Notes: a model not told the origin generated them from the letters alone. 64,000 bases of DNA from Ureibacillus sp. FSL W7-1570 (GCF_038593265.1 NZ_CP151979.1:3216776-3280775); one strand, 5' to 3'. Numbered from the stretch's first letter, positions 51,119 through 60,338 are shown. A program made the numbers and translations.

Positions 51119-51188
51119 TATGTTACAAATCTCCAATCTTATACCATGACAATAAGAGAATTACTGATGGATAAGGAAGGGGCTGAAA

Positions 51189-52385
51189 ATGGAGAATCAG
51201 ACTTATAAAATCGTAATAGTAGGCGGAGGAACGGGTGGGATAACCGTCGCTGCCCAGCTTTTGAGAAAAATGCCGACTTTGAGGGATCAAATTGCCATAA
51301 TTGATCCTTCCGGCAAGCATTATTATCAGCCTTTATGGACATTGGTCGGCGGTGGGGTATACAAAAAAGAAAAATCTGTAAGAGACATGAAAACAGTAAT
51401 TCCTGAAGGGGCTACTTGGATTCAACAAGCAGTTAAGAAATTTTATCCAAAAGACAATAAAGTGCAACTGGAAAACAATGATTTCGTTCATTATGAATTT
51501 TTAGTGGTGGCTGCAGGCCTCGAGATTCACTGGGATAAAATTAAGGGATTAAAAGAGGCGTTAGGTACGAAAAACGTTTGCAGCAATTATTCTTATGAAC
51601 ATGTTGATTACACTTGGGAAACCATTCGGAATTTCAAATCGGGAACCGCTGTTTTTACACACCCTGCTTCACCTGTAAAATGCGGCGGTGCACCTCAAAA
51701 AATTATGTACTTGGCAGATGATTATTTCAGAAAAACAGGTGTAAGAGATCAAATCAAAATTATTTTCGGTTCAGCAAACGCAACCATATTTGATGTTGCC
51801 AAGTACCGTCAAGAGTTGGAAAAGATATTGGTGAGAAAGGGGATTGATGCCCGTTTCTGTTATAACTTGGTAGAAATTAAACCGGATGAAAAAATTGCGA
51901 TTTTTGAAGATTTAAATAGCGGAAAAAAAGATGAAATCCAATACGACATGATACATGTTACCCCCTATATGGGGGCACCGAAGTTTGTTGCAGAAAGTCC
52001 TCTTGCAGATGAAACAGGATTCTTGGCGGTCGACATTCATACCCTTCAACATAAAAAATTTGAAAACGTTTTCGGACTGGGGGATAACGCAAACCTTCCT
52101 ACTTCGAAAACAGGTGCGGCCATACGAAAGCAAGCGCCTGTTCTTGTTGATAACTTGATTGCCAGCATCAGAAATCAAACGACAAAAACGATTTATAACG
52201 GCTATACTTCTTGTCCGATTGTAACAGGATATAACAAATTGATTTTAGCGGAATTTGACTACTCCAAAGAACCTACGGAATCAATGCCTTTTGACCAAGG
52301 AGTTGAAAGGACGAGTATGTACATTTTGAAAAAAGACTTGTTGCCTGTTTTATATTGGAATGGCATGTTAAAAGGCACGATGTAA
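51189..52385 (+). CDS. sqr: Sulfide:quinone oxidoreductase
   Basis: A 398-residue FAD enzyme at the membrane that oxidises sulfide and gives electrons to quinone, making persulfide or polysulfide. The FAD loop is KIVIVGGGTGGITVAAQLL. The redox cysteines are in SPVKCGGAPQKIMYLAD and YTSCPIVTGYNK. The middle segment GLGDNANLPTSKTGAAIRKQAPV is the second flavin contact. GAAGGGGC lies before the ATG. It opens an operon with a DUF1641 gene and a cstB-type gene; spacings are 19 and 12 bases. Confidence 0.92.
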   Translation: MENQTYKIVIVGGGTGGITVAAQLLRKMPTLRDQIAIIDPSGKHYYQPLWTLVGGGVYKKEKSVRDMKTVIPEGATWIQQAVKKFYPKDNKVQLENNDFVHYEFLVVAAGLEIHWDKIKGLKEALGTKNVCSNYSYEHVDYTWETIRNFKSGTAVFTHPASPVKCGGAPQKIMYLADDYFRKTGVRDQIKIIFGSANATIFDVAKYRQELEKILVRKGIDARFCYNLVEIKPDEKIAIFEDLNSGKKDEIQYDMIHVTPYMGAPKFVAESPLADETGFLAVDIHTLQHKKFENVFGLGDNANLPTSKTGAAIRKQAPVLVDNLIASIRNQTTKTIYNGYTSCPIVTGYNKLILAEFDYSKEPTESMPFDQGVERTSMYILKKDLLPVLYWNGMLKGTM

Positions 52386-52404
52386 AATTGGAGGGAATCC
52401 AACA

Positions 52405-52938
52405 GTGAATACATCTGTTCAAAATCAGTTGGAACAGCCGGAAATACAGGAGGCTATTGTTTCCTTTCTTAAAAATTTGCCCGCTTATGAAAAACAACTA
52501 CAACAAATTGGACAATACGTCAATTTCGGCAAGGAAATTTTAGCCGATAAAGAGGTTTTGCAACCATACGATCAATTATTTCGCACTTACGATATCAATT
52601 TAAAAACATTGGAAGCAATACTTGAATTATTGGAGAAATTGCCAAGGCTGAACAAAATGATTGAGCAACTTGAAAATATCCTTGATTTTATACAATCCAT
52701 AATGCATGACGAAGCGACAACACAACATATTACTGATGCTTTAAAAGAATATGCCCATCCGATTGTTGAAAAAGGAAAAAGCGGCATGTCCCTGCTAAAA
52801 GAAATTCAGCAACGGGCTGAATCTGCACAGGAGCCTATTAAACTAATCACAATTTACAAGTGGTTGAAAGATCCTGCTGTTCAAAAGGTGCTTCAATATG
52901 TGCAAGCCACTTTATCGGTATTAAATAAAAAATCATAA
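52405..52938 (+). CDS. DUF1641 protein, SQR partner
   Basis: A 177-residue helical protein of the DUF1641 family, which is often encoded beside SQR or formate dehydrogenase in Bacillales. Seen are LRTLNALLELLEKLP-like heptads (KTLEAILELLEKLPRLNKMIEQL) and DALKEYAHPIVEKGKSGMSLLKEIQ. No cofactor motif is visible. The start is GTG with GGAGGG upstream. Function unknown; it may support assembly or membrane contact of SQR. Confidence 0.85.
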   Translation: MNTSVQNQLEQPEIQEAIVSFLKNLPAYEKQLQQIGQYVNFGKEILADKEVLQPYDQLFRTYDINLKTLEAILELLEKLPRLNKMIEQLENILDFIQSIMHDEATTQHITDALKEYAHPIVEKGKSGMSLLKEIQQRAESAQEPIKLITIYKWLKDPAVQKVLQYVQATLSVLNKKS

Positions 52939-52950
52939 GGAGGAATGACT

Positions 52951-54363
52951 ATGTTATTGCGTTATTTTTACGATGAAAAATTGGCCCATGCCTCTTATAT
53001 GGTGGGTTGCCAACAACATGGCAAGGCGGTTGTTATTGATCCTATGCGGAATATTGAACCATATATTGAAGTAGCCCGAAAGGAAAAATTGGAGATAGTC
53101 GGTTCATTGGAAACGCATATTCACGCAGATTTTGTCAGCGGATCCCGGGAATTGGCCGACCGGTTCGGAGCCACTTTGTACATTTCCGATGAAGGGGACG
53201 AAAATTGGAAATATACAAATTTAGAGGGGCTTTCCTATCAACTATTGAAAGACGGCGACATTATTAAATTAGGGAATCTTACTTTTGAAGTGATGCATAC
53301 TCCAGGGCATACGCCAGAGCACATTTCCTTTTTATTAACAGACGGTGCAGCTGCGGATAAGCCGATTGGCATTTTTACAGGGGATTTTGTTTTTGTCGGT
53401 GATATTGGCCGTCCGGATTTATTGGAAAGAGCAGCTGGAATGGCTGGGACTGCGGAAGTTGGGGCACGCCAAATGTTTAAGTCCATTCAACGTTTTAAAG
53501 AACTGCCCGATTATTTGCAAGTGTGGCCGGCACATGGAGCGGGAAGCGCCTGCGGAAAAGCGTTGGGAGCGGTTCCATCATCAACGGTAGGTTATGAAAA
53601 GCAATTTAACTGGGCAATGAAAATTGAAAATGAAGAGGAATTTGTAAAGGAATTACTTCGGGGACAGCCTGAGGCACCATATTACTTTGCCGTTATGAAG
53701 AGAGTGAACAAAATCGGAATAGAATTGATTAAAAACTTACCGGAAATACCATTCATCGATTCCCTTAAAGAGATTGAAAAAGTGATCAAGGATGGATTCT
53801 TAGTAATCGATACCCGAAGCCCTAAAGATTTTTCAAAAGGCTTTATTGCAGGAACAGTCAATATTCCATTGAGTCAATCATTCACCACTTGGGCAGGTTG
53901 GATTGTCGATTACAATAAACCAATTTATGTATTGACGAATCCAACTGATATTGAAGAAGTGCTGATTGCTCTCCGCTCCATTGGAATTGACAAAATTGCC
54001 GGCTTTGCCGATGTAAAGGGGATGTTGTCTCAATCCAATAAGTTATGCAGTTATGAAAATATTACACCAATGGAAGCAAGAACATTATTAAGTGAGGGAA
54101 AAGCGCAAATTGTGGATGTGCGGAATTTATCCGAGTATGAAGAAGGGCATATTGATGGAGCAAAGCACATTATGCTGGGAACGTTAAAGAATAGACTTGA
54201 CGAAGTGCCAAAAGGAAAAGTTATTATGCAATGCCGTTCTGGTGCCCGTTCGGGTATAGCTACAAGCATTTTATTGTCAAAAGGATTTAAAGATGTCGTG
54301 AATTTAGATGGCGGATATGAAAGATGGGTAACAGAAACTCAAACAGATGCCGTAAGAAATTAA
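52951..54363 (+). CDS. cstB: Persulfide dioxygenase-rhodanese fusion, CstB-like
   Basis: A 470-residue fusion. The N-terminal metallo-beta-lactamase domain (1-240) has the non-heme iron motif THIHADFVSGSRELADRFG, HTPGHTPEHISF and FTGDFVFVGDIGRPDL. A first rhodanese domain (about 275-355) lacks a catalytic cysteine, and a second (about 375-465) has the active loop MQCRSGARSG with Cys428. Cys20 and Cys201 are in the positions I expect from staphylococcal CstB. Such enzymes oxidise low-molecular-weight persulfide to sulfite or thiosulfate. The ATG at 52951 has AAGGAGG seven bases upstream. Confidence 0.92.
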   Translation: MLLRYFYDEKLAHASYMVGCQQHGKAVVIDPMRNIEPYIEVARKEKLEIVGSLETHIHADFVSGSRELADRFGATLYISDEGDENWKYTNLEGLSYQLLKDGDIIKLGNLTFEVMHTPGHTPEHISFLLTDGAAADKPIGIFTGDFVFVGDIGRPDLLERAAGMAGTAEVGARQMFKSIQRFKELPDYLQVWPAHGAGSACGKALGAVPSSTVGYEKQFNWAMKIENEEEFVKELLRGQPEAPYYFAVMKRVNKIGIELIKNLPEIPFIDSLKEIEKVIKDGFLVIDTRSPKDFSKGFIAGTVNIPLSQSFTTWAGWIVDYNKPIYVLTNPTDIEEVLIALRSIGIDKIAGFADVKGMLSQSNKLCSYENITPMEARTLLSEGKAQIVDVRNLSEYEEGHIDGAKHIMLGTLKNRLDEVPKGKVIMQCRSGARSGIATSILLSKGFKDVVNLDGGYERWVTETQTDAVRN

Positions 54364-54390
54364 TGGATAAACAACACTAGTAAAAATTTT

Positions 54391-54443
54391 GCCTGGGCCT
54401 TTCGAAACTTGTTCAATTAAGTTTGGAGGCTCAGGCTCTTTTT
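54391..54443 (+). terminator. Terminator of the sqr operon
   Basis: Long hairpin: GCCTGGGCCT pairs with AGGCTCAGGC, with an inner AAACTT / AAGTTT pairing, then CTCTTTTT. Confidence 0.8.
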
Positions 54444-54566
54444 AACGGAATCAGTTGCTTATTTTTTTCAATTTCTGTAGGGATTCTTTCTGCCATTGTT
54501 ATATTTTTTTTATCATAAACATATGAGATTATGATATCGGAAAGTAATTTAATTGAGGTGTTTTCA

Positions 54567-55598
54567 TTGCACAAAATCAATCATACAGAATACTTCCAAA
54601 AGGTTTACGAACACATTCAAGATGGAATCGTTGTAATGAGGGAATCCAGGGAAATTATTATGTTGAATCCAGCGGCAAAAAGGCTGACCGGGTGGAAAGT
54701 TGGTGACTATGTTCCTTACTGCAGTTTTTGCACGACAAGAAATCGGCGGGTAGAAACCCCGTCTTGTTATTTAATGGCCAACGAAGATGTTCCGTCCATA
54801 TTGTCCCAAATGTCAACAAATCGAAAAAAAACACTGGATGTGGAAATGAGTGTTTCGGTCATTAATAGAAATGTAGAAACTGGAGAAAATGAGTATTTAC
54901 TTGTATTAAGGGATTGTGAAACCATGTTGAAAGCGCAGGAAGCAGCGCTCAATAAAAAAATGATTCAAGCTTTGATTGATGCGAAAGAATCTGAACATAA
55001 ACGATTAGCTCAGGAATTGCATGATGGGGTTGGACAATCACTTTACTCGGTTTCGGTCGCCTTAGAAGCGATTGAAGCGTATATGCAGGATAATGAAAAA
55101 CTGTCCAGTTATGTAAAAGAAGTGCGAAATGAGCTGCGGAAAGTGATTGAAGATGTGTATACGTATTCCTACAATTTACGTCCGCAAAGTTTAGATCAAT
55201 TGGGATTGAAAGCAGCTTTGGAAAACTTAATAGACAATATGAAAAAAATGACTCCTCATCTGATATTCGAGTTAACAACCCAAGGGCTTGACCGATGTGA
55301 TCCGGCTATTGAAATCAATCTATACCGCATTGCCCAAGAAGCGTTGCACAATGTGGTCAAGTATGCGCAGGCATCCTATGTGAAAATCTCTATTCGGAAA
55401 AATAATACGCACATTCATATGAAAATTGAAGATGACGGAATCGGATTTGACCGCAAATCGATTCAAAACAAGGGACTCGGCTTAAAACATATTGAAGAAC
55501 GAGTTGATTTGTTAAGCGGTACATGTGCCATTCGTTCAGAAATGAACAAAGGTACCGTTGTTGAAGTTACTATTCCGAGATGGAGGCCGAATACATGA
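54567..55598 (+). CDS. NarL-family sensor kinase with cysteine-bearing PAS domain (NreB/AirS-like)
   Basis: A 343-residue soluble kinase with no membrane segment. A PAS domain spans about residues 8-115 (IVVMRESREIIMLNPAAKRLTGWKVG). It contains C52-x2-C55-x11-C67-x2-M70. NreB of staphylococci has C-x2-C-x11-C-x2-C binding an oxygen-sensitive [4Fe-4S] cluster, so the spacing is the same and only the fourth ligand differs. The HisKA_3 part has His152 in KRLAQELHDGVGQSL; the ATPase has QEALHNVVKYA, DDGIGFD and NKGLGLKHIEERV. The start is TTG at 54567, six bases after GAGGTG. It overlaps the response regulator gene by four bases. Confidence 0.87.
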   Translation: MHKINHTEYFQKVYEHIQDGIVVMRESREIIMLNPAAKRLTGWKVGDYVPYCSFCTTRNRRVETPSCYLMANEDVPSILSQMSTNRKKTLDVEMSVSVINRNVETGENEYLLVLRDCETMLKAQEAALNKKMIQALIDAKESEHKRLAQELHDGVGQSLYSVSVALEAIEAYMQDNEKLSSYVKEVRNELRKVIEDVYTYSYNLRPQSLDQLGLKAALENLIDNMKKMTPHLIFELTTQGLDRCDPAIEINLYRIAQEALHNVVKYAQASYVKISIRKNNTHIHMKIEDDGIGFDRKSIQNKGLGLKHIEERVDLLSGTCAIRSEMNKGTVVEVTIPRWRPNT

Positions 55599-56230
55599 TA
55601 AAAGTTTTTCTAGTCGATGACCATGTTTTAATCCGCAAGGGTATCGCCTTATTATTAGAAAACTATCGTGATTTGGAAGTGGTAGGGGAAGCGAGCGATG
55701 GAGAAGAATGTTTGCAACAGTTATACAGTTTGGATGTGGATGTGGTTTTAATGGATATTTCCATTCCAAAAGGCATTGATGGTTTCACAGCCACTCGAAA
55801 GATAAAGAAGGAGTTTCCAAAAATCAAGGTTGTCATGCTTACGATGCATAATGAATTTGCTTACATTCAAAAGGCTATTGAAACTGATGCGGATGGCTAC
55901 ATTTTAAAAAATAGTCAGGCAAACCAAGTATATCAAGCCATTCAGGCGGTTTACTCAGGAAGAAAATATTATGATGTTGGAATTCCAAAAGAGCAGCTTG
56001 AAAAATGGTTTAAAAATAAAGGAAAACAGAAAAAGGACGTTCTATCAAGCAGAGAACAAGAAATTGTGCGGTTAACCATATTGGGATATACCAATTTGCA
56101 AATTGCCGATAAATTGTCCATCAGTTCCAAAACAGTGGAAAACCACAAAGCAAACATCATGCAGAAATTGGATTTAAAAACGAAAGCGGAACTGATTCAA
56201 TACGGCATTGCCAATAAATATATTATCTGA
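55595..56230 (+). CDS. NarL/FixJ-family response regulator
   Basis: A 211-residue regulator. Receiver domain 1-120 with DDH at 8-10, the phosphoacceptor Asp54 in VVLMDISIP and the lysine in GYILKNSQ; LuxR-type HTH in the last 65 residues (LSSREQEIVRLTILGYTNLQIADKLSISSKTVENHKANIM). GGAGG lies nine bases before the ATG, inside the end of the kinase gene. It is the natural candidate to bind the shared dyad before sqr and tauE, although NarL-family sites usually have a different sequence. Confidence 0.92.
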   Translation: MIKVFLVDDHVLIRKGIALLLENYRDLEVVGEASDGEECLQQLYSLDVDVVLMDISIPKGIDGFTATRKIKKEFPKIKVVMLTMHNEFAYIQKAIETDADGYILKNSQANQVYQAIQAVYSGRKYYDVGIPKEQLEKWFKNKGKQKKDVLSSREQEIVRLTILGYTNLQIADKLSISSKTVENHKANIMQKLDLKTKAELIQYGIANKYII

Positions 56231-56235
56231 AAAAT

Positions 56236-56251
56236 TAGTGGAATCCCCCTA
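56236..56251 (+). promoter_or_regulatory. Predicted operator B of the sulfide island (tauE promoter)
   Basis: TAGTGG-AATC-CCCCTA, inside TTAGTGGAATCCCCCTATA, is the one-mismatch version of operator A. Its centre is again 29.5 bp before a -10 box, TATACA at 56273-56278. The -35 region is TATAGG, not a consensus. The two sites share 16 of 19 bases. Confidence 0.6.
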
Positions 56252-56314
56252 TAGGATATTCAACGTGAATGCTATACATTGAAAAAAAGTTCTAAAAAAG
56301 CAGGTGAATCAAGT

Positions 56315-57085
56315 ATGGCATTCACGTTTGCCGTTGTCATTTTCTGCATTGGATTTGTGGGCTCATTTGTTTCCGGCATGGTTGGAATAGGTGGTTCCAT
56401 CATTAAATACCCAATGCTCCTCTATTTGCCGCCACTTTTTGGACTCGCATCTTTCACTGCCCATGAAGTGTCTGGTATCAGCGCAATCCAAGTATTCTTT
56501 TCCTCACTTGCAGGCATCTGGTCGTACCGCAAAGACGGTTATTTAAATAAAACTCTTATTTTATATATGGGGGTTTCCATTTTAGCAGGAAGTCTTTTGG
56601 GAAGTTTTGGATCCAATTATTTTTCGGAAGAAGCGATTAATTTTGTTTATGGATTGTTAGCTATCATCGCGGCTCTATTGATGTTCATTCCCACAAAGGA
56701 AATTGATGATATATCAACCCTCACTTTTAATAAATGGTTGGCTGCTTCCCTGGCATTTATTGTCGGAATAGGTTCTGGAATTGTTGGGGCAGCCGGTGGT
56801 TTTTTGCTCGTTCCTATTTTATTAGTCATTTTAAAAATTCCTACAAGGGTAACCATTGCAACAAGTTTAGCCGTCACTTTCATCTCATCTATTGGAGGGA
56901 CTTTTGGGAAAATAATAACCAATCAAATAGATTATTGGTCCGCTTTCATTATGATCATCGCCAGTATTACTGCCACTCCCCTTGGAGCAAAGGTGGGGAA
57001 GAAAATGGATACAAAGGTGTTAAAAATGATTTTGGCTGTACTTATCACTGCCGCTGCCATTAAAACTTGGATTGACATATTGTAG
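56315..57085 (+). CDS. tauE: Sulfite/sulfur exporter of the TauE/SafE family
   Basis: A 256-residue membrane protein with eight predicted membrane segments in two halves, each starting with a GxxxGIGG-like turn: [18 protein letters not shown] and [21 protein letters not shown]. TauE/SafE proteins export sulfite or organosulfonates; in staphylococcal cst loci TauE is thought to export sulfite made by CstB. The ATG at 56315 has AGGTGA seven bases upstream and fits a transcript starting near 56285. An upstream TTG start at 56279 would lie before the predicted start of transcription. Confidence 0.88.
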   Translation: MAFTFAVVIFCIGFVGSFVSGMVGIGGSIIKYPMLLYLPPLFGLASFTAHEVSGISAIQVFFSSLAGIWSYRKDGYLNKTLILYMGVSILAGSLLGSFGSNYFSEEAINFVYGLLAIIAALLMFIPTKEIDDISTLTFNKWLAASLAFIVGIGSGIVGAAGGFLLVPILLVILKIPTRVTIATSLAVTFISSIGGTFGKIITNQIDYWSAFIMIIASITATPLGAKVGKKMDTKVLKMILAVLITAAAIKTWIDIL

Positions 57086-57111
57086 TTCTTATTTGTGGAA
57101 TATGAGGATTG

Positions 57112-57119
57112 GAAATAAA
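57112..57119. repeat. Target site duplication, left (GAAATAAA)
   Basis: The 8 bases before the IS left end are repeated exactly at 58616-58623. ISL3-family elements make 8-bp duplications. Confidence 0.9.
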
Positions 57120-58615
57120 GGCTCTATAATATTTGGTGTTGGTGAGTATAAACCAGCACCAATTTTTTTGAACAAAAAAAAATGAGACAGTGACAAAACT
57201 CTGGTAAAATGTAATCGCCAAAACACATTTTCCAAAGGAGTTGTGTCACATGTCTCACCATCATTCTATACGAAACCTACTCAATATAAAAGACAAAAAT
57301 ATCACATTTGATGAAAATTTTTGTGCAGAAGAACTCATTAAAGGGGTCCAATCAAAAGTCTTTTATGGCCAATTAACTTACCAACCAAAAGCTTGTTATG
57401 CTTGTGGACATGTCTTTGATGTTCAAATCATTAAACACGGTTTTAAAACGTCTCTCATTAAAATGCCTAGCATTTCAGGTTTTCATACCTACTTAAAATT
57501 GCGTAAACAGCGTTATTTCTGTAAACATTGTCATTCCACGTTTACTTTAAAAACGAGCGTCGTGGCTAAAAACTGTTGTATTTCCAACAATACTAAAGTA
57601 GCGATTGCTTTAAACGCCAAAGATAAAATATCCGAAAAAGATATTGCGATGAAACATCATGTTTCTCATGCCACTGTCAGTCGTGTCATTGACAGCTTTT
57701 ATAGCTATTATCAACCAAATGTTCACTACCTTCCAAAGCATTTGTGTTTTGATGAGTTTAAATCAGTGAAATCCGCAGCTGGAGCGATGTCCTTTATTTT
57801 CTGCGACTCTGAAACGGGGGAGATTGTGGATATCGTGGAGGACCGGAGATTACATGTCCTCAAAGAGTATTTCTTACGGTATTCCAAGAAGGCGAGAGAT
57901 GCGGTAAAAACGATTGTCATCGATATGTACAGCCCTTATATTTCCTTAATCCACGAAGTTTTCCCTAAAGCGGAAATCGTACTCGACAAATTCCATATCC
58001 TCCAACTATTTAGCAGAGCTTTAAACAAAACACGCATCAACGTCATGAATCGGGATAAAAAGAATTACAATAAATTAAAAAAATACTGGAAGCTCCTTCT
58101 GAAAGATCAAACAAAACTTGATTATAAGAACTATAAATATCATCGTTGCTTTAAAAAGCATATGTGTGAGGTGGAGATTCTCCACTATCTCATTGATTTA
58201 GATTCTGAATTAAAAGCGTCCTATGAGTTATATCAATACGTGCAACATTGCATAAAAATCAAAGACTTTGAGCTCCTAAAGAAAACATTAGAGAATAAAC
58301 AAAATATCGTTTCCAGCTATATGAAAACCGCCATCAAGACAATCAACAAATACATCAATTACGTGGAGAATACGTTGAAATATGATTATAACAACGGCAT
58401 TTTAGAGGGGATTAATAACAAAATCAAAGTGATTAAACGCATTTCTTTCGGTTATCGATCCTTCTATCACTTTAGAAACCGAATATTCATTACCCAAAAC
58501 TTAGCGAAAATAAAAACAGCTTAGGGGAACCTCGAATTTCCCCTAAGCCATCCGATTACATATTACCAAATAATGTAACTAAAATTTATTCACCAACACC
58601 ATTTGACAAAGAACC
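57120..58615 (+). mobile_element. ISL3-family insertion sequence, complete
   Basis: The element is 1496 bp. Imperfect terminal inverted repeats begin GGCTCTATAATATTTGGTGT on the left and, on the reverse strand, GGTTCTTTGTCAAATGGTGT on the right; about 20 of 28 bases agree, including GGTGTTGGTGA. It carries one full transposase gene and is flanked by an 8-bp duplication (GAAATAAA), so it inserted recently in evolutionary terms. The right end sits in the T-rich tail of the rnjA terminator. A hairpin TTAGGGGAA / TTCCCCTAA (58521-58546) lies just after the transposase stop. Confidence 0.95.
57250..58524 (+). CDS. tnp: ISL3-family transposase
   Basis: A 424-residue DDE transposase. An N-terminal zinc finger is seen as CYACGHVFDVQIIKHG and RYFCKHCHSTFTLKT, followed by an HTH (KISEKDIAMKHHVSHATVSRVIDSF). 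The DDE domain has HLCFDEFKSVKSAAG, VIDMYSPYISLIHEVFPKAEIVLDKFHILQ and the late glutamate in NNGILEGINNKIKVIKRISFGYRSF. The ATG at 57250 has AAAGGAG nine bases upstream. The frame is intact. Confidence 0.95.
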   Translation: MSHHHSIRNLLNIKDKNITFDENFCAEELIKGVQSKVFYGQLTYQPKACYACGHVFDVQIIKHGFKTSLIKMPSISGFHTYLKLRKQRYFCKHCHSTFTLKTSVVAKNCCISNNTKVAIALNAKDKISEKDIAMKHHVSHATVSRVIDSFYSYYQPNVHYLPKHLCFDEFKSVKSAAGAMSFIFCDSETGEIVDIVEDRRLHVLKEYFLRYSKKARDAVKTIVIDMYSPYISLIHEVFPKAEIVLDKFHILQLFSRALNKTRINVMNRDKKNYNKLKKYWKLLLKDQTKLDYKNYKYHRCFKKHMCEVEILHYLIDLDSELKASYELYQYVQHCIKIKDFELLKKTLENKQNIVSSYMKTAIKTINKYINYVENTLKYDYNNGILEGINNKIKVIKRISFGYRSFYHFRNRIFITQNLAKIKTA

Positions 58616-58623
58616 GAAATAAA
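58616..58623. repeat. Target site duplication, right (GAAATAAA)
   Basis: Exact copy of 57112-57119. On the minus strand it reads TTTATTTC and forms part of the T-rich tail of the rnjA terminator. Confidence 0.9.
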
Positions 58624-58624
58624 G

Positions 58625-58671
58625 CAAGGCTGCCAAGGAGAAGAACGCTTCCCAGGCAGCCTTGTTTTTTA
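58625..58671. terminator. Terminator of rpoY-rnjA
   Basis: Perfect 10-bp stem CAAGGCTGCC / GGCAGCCTTG. On the minus strand it is followed by CTTTATTTC, on the plus strand by TTTTTT. Confidence 0.85.
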
Positions 58672-60333
58672 TACCTCCATAATAATCGGCAAAATCATTG
58701 GCCGACGTCTCGTTTTTTCAAATAAATAAGGAGATAAAATTTCCGTAATTTCATTTTTTAACTCTGTCCATTGGGATTTTTCCTGAATTTTTTCTGCCAA
58801 GTGTTCAGAAAGCATTTTTTGTGCTTCACTGATCAACGTAGCCGATTCGCGCATATACACAAAGCCTCTGGAAATGATATCAGGACCTGCCATAATTTTT
58901 TGCTGTTTCATATCTACGCTGACCACAACGATGACCAATCCTTCCTCGGAAAGAATGCGTCGATCGCGCAACACGATATTGCCGATGTCACCAATGCCGC
59001 TTCCATCGATGTAGATATCTCCGGATGGAACCCTTCCTGCCACATACGCTTCATCTGAGCTTAACGCAAGCACATCTCCATTTTCCATCACGAAAGTATT
59101 TTCAGGTGGAACATCGCAATCAATGGCAAGCTTTGTATGCATTTTCAACATGCGATATTCACCGTGGATCGGCATGAAGAATTTCGGTTTCATCAATCGG
59201 AGCATCAACTTTTGTTCTTCTTGGGAACCGTGTCCGGAAGTATGGATGTTGTTGATGGATCCATGGATGACTTCTGCTCCCGCTCTGTACAATAAGTTGA
59301 TAATTTTATTGACACTTATTGTGTTTCCAGGAATTGGTGAAGAGGAGAACACAACAGTATCTCCAGGCTGAATTTGAATTTGCCGGTGAGTGCCGTTTGC
59401 GATACGCGACAATGCGGCCATCGGTTCACCTTGAGAGCCTGTACATAAAATCATCACTTCATTTGCAGGAAGTCGATTGATCGTTTGAGCGTCAACAAAC
59501 GTTTCTTTGGGAGCGGTAATGTAACCTAATTCCCGGCCAATCGAAATGGCATTATCCATTGATCGTCCGAAAACTGCAATTTTTCTGCCGTATTGGGCTG
59601 CTGCATCGGTTACTTGTTGGAGACGGTGAATATTGGAAGCAAAAGTTGCAAAGATGATGCGTCCTTCCACTTTGCGGAAAATATCGTGGATGCTTTCGCC
59701 AACTTTCCGTTCTGACATTGTAAAGTTGGGCACTTCGGCATTCGTGCTGTCCGACAATAAACAAAGCACTCCATCGCGACCAATTTCAGCCATCTTTGTC
59801 AAGTTCGCGGGTTCGCCAACCGGTGTAAAGTCGAATTTAAAGTCGCCCGTATGAACGATGTTGCCAGGCGGTGTTTTCACCACGATTCCAAATGCGTCCG
59901 GAATACTGTGGGTTGTTCTGAAGAAGCTGACGGATGTTTTTCGGAATTTGATCACATCGTCTTCTTTGATTTCGATTAACTTTGTCTGGCGAAGCAATCC
60001 GTGCTCTTCCAATTTGTTGCGCAAGAGCCCGAGAGCCAGTTTTCCTCCGTACACCGGAACATTGACTTGACGCAATAAATACGGAATTCCACCGATGTGG
60101 TCTTCATGGCCATGGGTGATAAACAACCCTTTTATTTTATCTGCATTTCGCACTAAATAAGTGTAGTCAGGGATGACATAGTCGATTCCCAAAAGGTCAT
60201 CTTCAGGAAATTTAATGCCTGCATCGATGATAATAATTTCGTCTTGAAACTGTACGCAGTAAGTGTTTTTGCCGATTTCGCCCAGTCCGCCGAGAGCGAA
60301 AACAGCCGTTTGATCATTTTTTACAAACTTCAT
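58669..60333 (-). CDS. rnjA: Ribonuclease J1
   Basis: RNase J1 is the 5'-3' exonuclease and endonuclease of Bacillota, acting in mRNA decay and rRNA maturation. The 554-residue protein has the metallo-beta-lactamase motif [17 protein letters not shown], the [19 protein letters not shown] start, VHTGDFKFD and the beta-CASP segments [35 protein letters not shown] and [21 protein letters not shown], plus the C-terminal dimer domain. It follows rpoY by five bases, as in B. subtilis ykzG-ykqC. Confidence 0.96.
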   Translation of the reverse strand: MKFVKNDQTAVFALGGLGEIGKNTYCVQFQDEIIIIDAGIKFPEDDLLGIDYVIPDYTYLVRNADKIKGLFITHGHEDHIGGIPYLLRQVNVPVYGGKLALGLLRNKLEEHGLLRQTKLIEIKEDDVIKFRKTSVSFFRTTHSIPDAFGIVVKTPPGNIVHTGDFKFDFTPVGEPANLTKMAEIGRDGVLCLLSDSTNAEVPNFTMSERKVGESIHDIFRKVEGRIIFATFASNIHRLQQVTDAAAQYGRKIAVFGRSMDNAISIGRELGYITAPKETFVDAQTINRLPANEVMILCTGSQGEPMAALSRIANGTHRQIQIQPGDTVVFSSSPIPGNTISVNKIINLLYRAGAEVIHGSINNIHTSGHGSQEEQKLMLRLMKPKFFMPIHGEYRMLKMHTKLAIDCDVPPENTFVMENGDVLALSSDEAYVAGRVPSGDIYIDGSGIGDIGNIVLRDRRILSEEGLVIVVVSVDMKQQKIMAGPDIISRGFVYMRESATLISEAQKMLSEHLAEKIQEKSQWTELKNEITEILSPYLFEKTRRRPMILPIIMEV

Positions 60334-60338
60334 ATAGG

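Noticed and set aside
51961..51975. Palindrome CCCCCTATATGGGGG inside sqr
   Set aside because: It lies in coding sequence (TPYMGAP region), has the opposite half-site order to the island operators (CCCC first), and no promoter is near it.
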